A stretch of DNA of 14,121 nt from Hemicentrotus pulcherrimus (lineage: Eukaryota; Echinodermata; Echinoidea; Camarodonta; Strongylocentrotidae): positions 137,240-151,360 of the forward strand of contig BEXV01000334.1 in NCBI GenBank assembly GCA_003118195.1, written 5' to 3'. Positions 9,601-14,121 of the stretch are shown one piece after another. Within the stretch, counting starts at the first letter, position 1; the number at the start of each line of letters is the position of its first letter. The notes below the pieces were generated by a model. It had not been told where the DNA came from. It did not search any database and saw nothing but the letters and a program-made list of their open reading frames with translations. Position numbers and translations under genes: made by a program.

Positions 9601-11895
9601 GAGAGCCGTTGCCTTTTCCATTGTCTTGGCTCATGGCTGAGGGCTGGCCATGGCCTGCAAATAAATTTTAAAAAGCCAAACATTAATTTTTTGCACTCTG
9701 ATTATGCTCAACGCAACTCGTCATCTAAACACTTTCCCTAAAATCATAAATGAAACTGTAACTTAAAGGTGAAGACCAGTTATGGTCATGCGATTGCATT
9801 GTAAAAGAAACGTTCTGGAATCATCAAAATTGATTCATCATTAATTGAAATTGGGCCGTTTCCAATACTGGTCTTTACCTTTAAATCAAATCAAACTTAT
9901 CATGTACTTCTCAAGCATTTTAGTTTTGGTTCTAAACATGACTTACTTGGATCCATTGGAGTCCAGCCACTAGAGGTGACGGGTCCATTAGGCCACGCTC
10001 CCTTCTGGTTTTCACTCCACTGACTCATGTTTATTGCTGCAAAGGAAAGAGGGGAAAACTTGTTACAAACATATTCACAGTAAGTATACACATCACATGA
10101 AATTTGGTTCTTGCTCTTACTCCATGGCACATATTCTTCTACAATTGAAACCCACTGCTGTGCTTAAGCTTTTGTCCAAAATGGGGTAAAACAAAGGAAG
10201 GTAGTGTTAGGTCTATATTTTTTCTTTGTTAAACTCCATCTTAGACCCATGGAAATGAAACCTGGAACACTTTCTCACTCCTTTGTAACCCTGCATGTAC
10301 TCAATTACTGCATGACTTTGGCGTTTTACTTTGACCTTACTAACAGATACTTTAAAATATTAAACTTTTCTTTCCCCATTCACTTTTATGCCTCCAAACA
10401 AAAATTATAAAGCTACAACTCTTGCCTGCACACTGATAATGATTACATAATATTTGCAACTAAAGTATGTACGTTTCCCCTTCCTCGTACCCCTAAAACA
10501 TCTTCCTTTCCACTTTACCAAACTAATCTGAATGCAATTGTCAGAGTGTGTTTCTGGCAGATTTATAAGTAGGATTTAACCATTTAAGAATTAATCCTTT
10601 TACACACAATAGATGATACACACTATTAGGTTTCTTGGCATTCATTCTAGTAGTGGCTCAGAGCATTCTCTTGCAAGAGTGATTAACAGACAAAAGTCAT
10701 TAACCTCTTAGGACACAGAATGAAGAGCCATTTAAAAAGGATTGGTTTCACAAAAAATATAACCATGCGCATTTGCTCTGGATACCTTAAGCAATGCATT
10801 GGCACAGGTCAGGGATTTCTTTTATTTCTTGTGAATTTTGGTATCTAACTAACAAAAAAAGTACATGTTGATATCATCTCTATTTTAAGATTGCATTGAA
10901 GTTACATAAAATTTCTGAATTTTTGTAAAGCCCTTTTTCTAAATTCCCCTTGGAAAACTGAGGTCATTTGGGATTTCAGTCAAGTTAGACCTAAATAAGG
11001 AAAGGCGCTAGAGCCTGGGAAATAAGCAGGAGATAGATGGAAATAAAGGAAGACATGGACAGAGGGAGGGAAAATGGAAGTAATAAGAGAGAGAGAGGAA
11101 AAGAGGCAGACAGACACACAGAGACAAGAGAGACAGATAGAGGGAGTAACATAGGGAGAGATAGAGAGAGTGAGAGAGAGACACCAACATAGTTACAGAT
11201 GTATACATATAGAGAAAGATGCTGAATTGTGCATACCACACTTTCAAATAAAAAAATATAAAAAAATAGCAGAACACTCGAGACACACTTTCAAGATTGC
11301 CTTGTAAACCAAACCATTGCAATCAGAGTGTAACCTGGGAGACATGCTCACAGACATATAAAGACACGCTGAAGAAAGAGTGGTAATCACACAATCTAGA
11401 TGGCTCTCAGAAGGCCTGTCCTCATCAGCTCGAGACTTGAAACTCGAGCTCGAGAAATTAGCTCAAGATATTTTGCTCAGCGTTCGAGCAAAGTGCTAGT
11501 CTTTGGGCTTGTGAAGACGCACCGGACAACTAGCGGGATAATTGCAAATTAGCCAAAGATATTTTGTAATGGTTATCTCAACAAATATCCCACTAATTGC
11601 AACTTCGGGCTGATGAGGACGCAAATTAACTGGATAATTTGCGATCGGGATAGTTCAAATAGCAAGATATTTGGCAATCTCGAGCTGATAAAAACAGGCC
11701 TTCAGAGAGAGAGGGCTCCATCCATGAAGGGGTTGTATAGTGGCACTCACCTGACGAATTGTGATTAAAGATGCTATCAGATCGCGGGTTGGTGGACTCT
11801 GCCTGCGAGCCTCCACGCTCCTGATGACGATACTGCTCTTGGTTCTCCTTTCTCTCTCCTCCTCCTTCTCCTTTGGCTTGATCAATATCTGCCAT
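618..11895 (-). CDS. TNRC6: GW182/TNRC6 family microRNA silencing scaffold (8 exons, 3' end outside window)
   Basis: GW182/TNRC6 proteins bind Argonaute through GW/WG tryptophans and recruit PABP and the CCR4-NOT and PAN2-PAN3 deadenylases, so that microRNA targets are silenced in cytoplasmic P-bodies. I joined eight minus-strand exons (11895-11751, 10036-9947, 9654-9082, 8807-6813, 6362-6271, 5872-5746, 5357-3942, 688-618). Every junction has GT/AG ends and matching phase, giving 1503 codons without a stop. Domain order follows the family: GW repeats (residues about 80-960), [10 protein letters not shown] motif (about 785), UBA (about 974-1010), Q-rich region (about 1095-1215), PAM2-like [10 protein letters not shown] (about 1346-1358), RPPPGL (about 1460) and the first RRM strand ILISGV. 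Vertebrate paralogues have roughly 1700-1960 residues, so several hundred residues are missing past the window edge. A lineage-specific collagen-like repeat (about 606-723) is unusual. Family assignment is firm; the start codon and isoforms are inferred. Confidence 0.93.
1328..2542. mobile_element. Putative non-autonomous DNA transposon with 27-bp terminal inverted repeats
   Basis: TACCGTAAATCTCTGTGTAT at 1328 continues to 1354. It is mirrored by the inverse complement at 2516-2542, with a single mismatch over 27 bp. The outermost TA on both sides could be a TA target duplication, as in Tc1/mariner-like elements, leaving CCGTAAATC as the repeat tip. No transposase frame is present between the ends. 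The two ends may instead belong to separate solitary copies in opposite orientation. Base 1363 is undetermined. Confidence 0.6.
1705..1736. promoter_or_regulatory. CRE / E-box / CCAAT-box cluster
   Basis: Within 32 bp of a locally GC-rich stretch lie GACGTCAC (CRE-like, 1705-1712), an overlapping GTCACATGAC (palindrome-like E-box, 1708-1717) and GATTGGTCAG (inverted CCAAT/Y-box consensus, 1727-1736). Such spacing is typical of TATA-less promoters. It lies inside the 1328-2542 element, so it could be the element's own promoter. Function is inferred from motifs only. Confidence 0.3.
2628..2773. mobile_element. Decayed MITE related to the one at 9763-9884
   Basis: Starts TTAAAGATAAAGTTGAG and then shares TGGTCATGCGATTGCAT, AGAAACG, TGGAATC, ATCAAAA and TTGGCC-type blocks in the same order as 9763-9884. 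The right end is more diverged (AGTCTTGGTAAAAG), and an internal stretch is longer. The boundaries are approximate. Confidence 0.65.
3903..3941 (-). other. Possible alternative 3' extension of exon 7 (13 codons)
   Basis: Downstream of the donor at 3941 (CTCTG|GTAAGA) the frame stays open to a second good donor at 3902 (GCACA|GTGAGT), also phase 1. Use of the second site would insert 13 codons, reading [12 protein letters not shown] and then Arg with the first bases of exon 8. Which donor is used cannot be told from the sequence. Confidence 0.4.
3942..5357 (-). CDS. TNRC6: TNRC6 exon 7: Q-rich region, PAM2-like motif, PPGL segment
   Basis: A 1416-nt exon (472 codons, phase 1-1), residues about 1008-1480. 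The acceptor at 5358 has a TCCTAAC branch-like site and the tract TGTGTCTCTTTATCTTTGAACAG. The exon reads [14 protein letters not shown] from the junction. It holds a Met/Gln-rich block (residues about 1095-1215, [15 protein letters not shown] and following), which in this family helps P-body localisation, then a Ser/Arg-rich stretch. The PABP-binding PAM2-like motif [13 protein letters not shown] (about 1346-1358, bases 4306-4343) matches the vertebrate WPPEFx[16 protein letters not shown] follows near bases 3984-4015, then [10 protein letters not shown]. The donor is CTCTG|GTAAGA at 3941. The frame runs on to a stop at 3850 if the intron is kept, and a second donor at 3902 is possible. Confidence 0.94.
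5358..5745 (-). other. Intron 6 of TNRC6
   Basis: A 388-bp intron with consensus ends. It has an A-run near 5659-5670 and no other feature I can name. Confidence 0.85.
5746..5872 (-). CDS. TNRC6: TNRC6 exon 6, UBA domain
   Basis: A 127-nt exon (phase 0 in, phase 1 out), acceptor GTATATACAG, donor CTGA|GTAAGT at 5745. After PPGQRESN it encodes a three-helix ubiquitin-associated domain (residues about 974-1010): [20 protein letters not shown], then [13 protein letters not shown]. The DYGYP segment is the usual M-G-F/Y-P loop between helices 1 and 2, and NFHFETAL is helix 3. GW182 proteins of flies and vertebrates carry a UBA-like domain at this place; its ligand is not settled. The frame open through the upstream intron is accidental. 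Confidence 0.93.
5873..6270 (-). other. Intron 5 of TNRC6
   Basis: A 398-bp intron. On the plus strand it has a T13 run followed by G10 (6225-6247), about 23 bases inside the exon 5 donor. In the transcript this reads C10 then A13. No other feature was found. Confidence 0.85.
6225..6247. repeat. T13-G10 homopolymer junction
   Basis: Thirteen T followed by ten G on the plus strand. It is a likely length-variable tract and prone to sequencing error. Confidence 0.9.
6271..6362 (-). CDS. TNRC6: TNRC6 exon 5, W-rich linker before UBA
   Basis: A 92-nt exon (phase 1 in, phase 0 out). The acceptor is TTTCATCATCATCAG and the donor CCCAGG|GTAGGT at 6270. The A left over from exon 4 plus TT gives Ile, so it reads [13 protein letters not shown], then [14 protein letters not shown]. 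Acidic residues around a W followed by a W and a basic KKPR end match the vertebrate TNRC6 block (acidic run, W-N, then W-P-P, then KK) that precedes the UBA region. Skipping this exon alone would break the frame; skipping it together with exon 6 would not. Confidence 0.9.
6363..6812 (-). other. Intron 4 of TNRC6
   Basis: A 450-bp AT-rich intron with consensus ends and nothing else recognisable. Confidence 0.85.
6813..8807 (-). CDS. TNRC6: TNRC6 exon 4, main GW-repeat exon with collagen-like array
   Basis: A 1995-nt exon (665 codons, phase 1-1) covering residues about 270-935. The acceptor has an excellent tract (CTTTTTTTCCCCTTCTGTGTGCAG) and the donor is TCCA|GTGAGT at 6812. It carries about twenty GW/WG motifs ([51 protein letters not shown]). 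ATGWGEAV followed by [10 protein letters not shown] (residues about 766-795) matches the conserved TNRC6 block GWEEPS...GTSAWGDPS near the Argonaute-binding core. Residues about 606-723 are thirteen GSHGPPGQP units, which I do not know from other family members. The exon is clearly more GC-rich than the flanking introns. The whole exon is in-frame skippable. Confidence 0.95.
7448..7798 (-). repeat. 27-bp minisatellite, 13 units, encoding collagen-like (GSHGPPGQP)n
   Basis: Thirteen consecutive 27-bp units, exactly 351 bp, sit inside exon 4 and keep the reading frame. Each unit encodes three Gly-X-Y triplets (GSH GPP GQP). In protein order units 4 and 6 read SHR instead of SHG, which replaces a triplet glycine with arginine, and unit 1 reads GQS instead of GQP. 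The other differences seen are silent (CCC/CCT, CAG/CAA, GGC/GGA). The array ends in protein order at GPPSAASF. Confidence 0.97.
9082..9654 (-). CDS. TNRC6: TNRC6 exon 3, Ser/Gly/Pro-rich GW region
   Basis: A 573-nt exon (191 codons, phase 1-1). The acceptor is TTTATTTGCAG at 9655 and the donor CCCAAG|GTATGT at 9081. It encodes residues about 79-270: a disordered Ser/Gly/Thr/Pro/Asn-rich chain with spaced W motifs ([29 protein letters not shown]). Such isolated W residues in a small-residue background are what Argonaute PIWI-domain pockets bind. No folded domain is visible. The internal ATG at 9634 is not needed as a start, because the upstream exon joins in frame. Confidence 0.93.
9763..9884. 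mobile_element. 122-bp MITE in intron 2
   Basis: The 18-bp ends TTAAAGGTGAAGACCAGT (9763-9780) and ACTGGTCTTTACCTTTAA (9867-9884) are inverted repeats with one mismatch. TTAA at each outer edge could be a piggyBac-type target duplication or simply part of the repeat. No coding capacity. A related decayed copy lies at 2628-2773, which supports a dispersed family. Confidence 0.8.
9947..10036 (-). CDS. TNRC6: TNRC6 exon 2
   Basis: A 90-nt exon (30 codons, phase 1 at both ends) after a strong acceptor with tract TTTTCCCCTCTTTCCTTTGCAG, ended by the donor ATCCAA|GTAAGT at 9946. It encodes [18 protein letters not shown], then SSGWTPMDP. These are the first tryptophan (W-flanking-G/S) motifs typical of the Argonaute-binding region. 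Both ends being phase 1, it could be skipped or included without changing the frame. Confidence 0.88.
11037..11218. repeat. GA-rich (purine) simple repeat
   Basis: Nearly pure A/G with AGAGAG and GACAGA units on the plus strand. It therefore reads as a CU-rich tract in the TNRC6 pre-mRNA. The edges are approximate. Confidence 0.85.
11410..11703. mobile_element. MITE-like element, about 290 bp, with inverted repeat ends
   Basis: GAAGGCCTGTCCTCATCAGC runs on to TCGAG at 11434. It is the inverse complement, with about three mismatches, of the segment ending CAGGCCTTC at 11703. CAG flanks both sides and may be a 3-bp target duplication. Inside are more short inverted repeats (ACTCGAGCTCGAG; GCAAATT/AATTTGC at 11622-11643), so the element is foldback-rich and has no coding capacity. 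Confidence 0.7.
11751..11895 (-). CDS. TNRC6: TNRC6 exon 1 (putative first coding exon)
   Basis: Encodes residues 1-48 plus one base, starting [20 protein letters not shown], a hydrophilic, charged, low-complexity stretch with no recognised domain. The donor is a perfect CAG|GTGAGT at 11750. The exon ends in phase 1, and its leftover G joins CA of the next exon to make Ala. I chose the ATG at 11895 because a TAA lies in frame immediately upstream. An alternative is that the exon is internal and starts at 11888 after an acceptor reading TTTTTCTAAATGGCAG; this would also give a phase-1 junction like most others in this gene. The downstream part of the exon is well supported by phase; the 5' limit is not. 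Confidence 0.7.
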
Positions 11896-11983
11896 TTAGA
11901 AAAATACATGTAGAATAATAATTACACAAATTACATGAATACTACACAATTTTTGTATTTTAAAACACAACATATACATATAT

Positions 11984-12240
11984 GTTTGGAGCCAGAAGGG
12001 AGTTCACCGATACACTTTTACACAGAGTTAAAGCCCCTCTGCCTTTGTTTGGCATGGAGGGATTAGACCTCCGTGCAAGGTCACTGGCAGGTGGTTATCT
12101 CATCAAATCAGCTCTCGATTAGGATTTTTTCAAAAGCATCATGGGGGATCAACTGGTACCGCTTAGGCATTGTGGGCTGTATAGAGGGCACAAATAGCTA
12201 AAAGTAGTGCAGTGGCGTTAAGGCCCTTCTGGCTCCAAAC
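11984..12240. mobile_element. 257-bp MITE with perfect 17-bp inverted repeats
   Basis: GTTTGGAGCCAGAAGGG at 11984-12000 and its exact complement CCCTTCTGGCTCCAAAC at 12224-12240 bound a segment with no open frame. The element is more GC-rich than the flanks. No clear target site duplication is visible next to the repeats (flanks ATATAT and GGACAA), so the superfamily is undetermined. Confidence 0.85.
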
Positions 12241-12925
12241 GGACAATACATTGGTGTGATAACGATAAAGCATTCAACGTAGGAATACTATGTTCAATAT
12301 TAAGAACTATTCACTTTAGGGAAACATGGCAAACAATCTCCTCCATCCAATAAAACCCTCAAATTTGAAAAATAATTGCATTTAATAATGATACAGCAGA
12401 TCCAACTGTACTGAGTCTGATTACATACAGTATTTATCTAACCAATTTGAATAAATGCACTTACATGTAAAAGAAATATATAATCATAAGTACTTGTGCA
12501 TGACAAATTAATCAATCCTCATGTCCTATGGTATCAAGGAAGTTTCTCTGTTATACATTTCACTTACATCACATCGAGAGTGGGATTATAAGCGGCGTGC
12601 TATTACGAGGTACTTAAAAATTCAATTTAGAAAAAATAAATACTTCCTGAAGATGTTGATGGATTCCTGTCAAACTCTTTTCACACATGTATCAATTATC
12701 TTTATGGCTCTAGCACTCTACTTCCTATAAAAAAATTATTACTAATAGCTATTTGCTCTATGTCTTTCTCTTTACAGCAGTGAATTGATGATAAAATTTA
12801 GGTCAAATCAAACTGCTATTTATAAATTTGAAAATTCAAGAATATTCTTAAAGTTAAACAAATATTGAAATATTACTGACCTTTGGCTTTTTGTTGTTCA
12901 CAGGCAGTCTGTATACATGTAATTC

Positions 12926-13108
12926 AAGAGAGGGAGAGGGAGAGAGAGAGAGAGAAAGAGAAAGAGAGAGGGAGGGAAAGAGAGAGAGGGAGGGAAAGAG
13001 AGAGGGGAGGGAGAGAGAGATGGGGGAAAGAGAGAAGGGGAAGGAAAGAGAGAAATAGGGGAGACAGAAAGAGAGAGGGAGAGAGAAAAAGCAAGAGAGA
13101 GAAAAAAA
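12926..13108. repeat. GA-rich simple repeat (AGAGGG/AGAGAG)
   Basis: About 180 bp of almost uninterrupted A/G on the plus strand built from GAGAGG and AGAGAA units. The open frames across it in several phases are artefacts of the repeat. Confidence 0.92.
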
Positions 13109-14121
13109 TTGTACAAAGTAATACAATACTTCCAATTGCGTATCAAAGACATTTATAAAAATTGATGTATAAAATGAAGAAGTGTGCATTAAAAATGATA
13201 TTGATAAATCAGTGGTTCCAGAATGCATTTTGCTGCCATACTCTCCACCTCATTGTGCGCTGGGATATTAAATAATTTACACGACTTGTATTATTTAGGT
13301 CTTTGCACAATACAGCTCTGTAGTAAAACAGAATCATAACGTCAGGAAAATGCAACACTGTATTAAAGATTCATGAGGTGACAAATTACAACAGACGTTT
13401 TCCACCCTGCAATAAAGCTCCCACCACTCTCTCAGTCAGTCTGGCTCATCAAAAATGCATAGATAACGGCAATCTAACAACCCATTACATGCCCACACAC
13501 AAAAGACAACCAGCCATGAACATGCATCTCTCTCAATCACCTGCAGGCAAGGGTTACCTGCACCTCTGTTTAACAATGGTTGGCTTCGTTTGGTTGGAAG
13601 GGGGAACAGGTTAAACAAATTACAGATATGAAGGGGGTGGGGAAGGAGAAAAGTTTGTGTGTTGGAAGGGGCATGGGAGAAAGGGGGGTGAGGGAGAGGA
13701 GGAGGGTCGGGAGAAGAGGTCCTTGCTAGTTGATACTTGTAAAGCTCTTGCCATCTCTGCTCACATTTTGGGTGGACATGTGTAAGCATTTAAATGGAAT
13801 TAAGCTGTCCTTTTCTGCAAGCATTCCTGACGAAATGCTATTCTTGATTTTTTTTTTCTTTCTCCAAAATACCACAAAACTCAAATGTATAGATATGTTT
13901 AAATTACAATGCATTAATATTACTTGCATTAAAACTGTTTTTGAGTGTCAATCTCTCTTTTATCAGTTAACAATTGGCATAACAAAGAAACTGGGCTTAT
14001 TGCCACCGCATTGGCATTTGATCTCTATCTATTTCCTGATGTTGAGGATTGCTGCAATAAGACACTCGAGGCTTGTCCCATCATGTCACATTGCAACACA
14101 CCGATTAACACCCCCCCCCCC

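Larger units (their letters stand above)
10037..11750 (-). other. Intron 1 of TNRC6 (1.7 kb)
   Basis: Non-coding. It contains a GA-rich simple repeat (about 11037-11218) and a MITE-like element (about 11410-11703) ending some 47 bases from the exon 1 donor. I see nothing supportable in 10040-11030. Confidence 0.75.
11896..14121. other. Region upstream of the first identified coding exon
   Basis: Contains the MITE at 11984-12240, a GA-rich array (about 12926-13108), a G-rich purine stretch near 13628-13720 and a C-run at the window end. No exon resembling a TNRC6 N-terminus was recognised. It may be a large first intron, 5' flank or untranslated exons. A good donor-like GTAAGT on the minus strand (12571-12566) has no convincing exon attached. 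Confidence 0.5.

Noticed and set aside
11610..11645. Hammerhead ribozyme-like CTGATGAG core in the MITE
   Set aside because: The required GAAAC partner after stem II is absent; only a GCAAATT/AATTTGC hairpin follows.
12560..12620. Minus-strand donor-like GATGTGAT|GTAAGTG as a possible upstream TNRC6 exon
   Set aside because: The preceding sequence has no convincing acceptor with an open frame resembling a TNRC6 N-terminus; it could only be a noncoding 5' exon.
12854..13228. Open frames rich in Ser/Leu/Phe or Arg/Glu across the GA array
   Set aside because: They are translations of a simple repeat without any other coding evidence.

Overview
The window looks like genomic DNA from an animal, probably a marine invertebrate. 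There are no dense open frames or operon spacing. Instead there is one large intron-split gene on the minus strand, with consensus GT/AG junctions, AT-rich introns, MITE-like repeats, microsatellites and one undetermined base (1363). The exact taxon cannot be fixed. The repeat style (ACGG microsatellite beside a GCCTCCG hairpin, frequent TACATGTA words) would fit an echinoderm or another marine invertebrate; this is weak inference.

The gene is a GW182/TNRC6 family member (animal microRNA silencing scaffold; Gawky in flies, TNRC6A/B/C in vertebrates). Eight coding exons can be joined with matching phases: 11895-11751, 10036-9947, 9654-9082, 8807-6813, 6362-6271, 5872-5746, 5357-3942 and 688-618. 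Together they encode exactly 1503 codons. The order is: N-terminal GW repeats, a 13-unit collagen-like Gly-X-Y tandem repeat, the conserved GTSxWGDPS motif, a UBA domain, a Q-rich region, a PAM2-like PABP-binding motif, a PPGL segment, and the first strand of the C-terminal RRM. The rest of the RRM, the C-terminal silencing tail and the 3'UTR lie beyond the low-coordinate end. Whether 11895 is the true start, or that exon is internal, is unresolved.

The introns hold most of the repeats. Intron 1 (10037-11750) has a CU-rich (transcript sense) array and a MITE at 11410-11703. Intron 2 has a compact 122-bp MITE (9763-9884) with a decayed relative in intron 7 (2628-2773). Intron 7 (689-3941) also carries an element of about 1.2 kb bounded by 27-bp inverted repeats (1328-2542), with a CRE/E-box/CCAAT cluster inside. 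Intron 8 (1-617) holds a broken non-LTR reverse transcriptase fragment and a hairpin plus ACGG repeat. Upstream of the first coding exon (11896-14121) there is a 257-bp MITE with perfect 17-bp inverted repeats and a GA-rich array, but no recognisable coding exon.

The most unusual feature is the 351-bp (13 x 27 bp) collagen-like minisatellite inside a microRNA-effector scaffold. Also notable are a tandem pair of in-frame alternative donors at the end of exon 7 and the almost uniform phase-1 exon junctions, which would allow exon skipping without frameshift.
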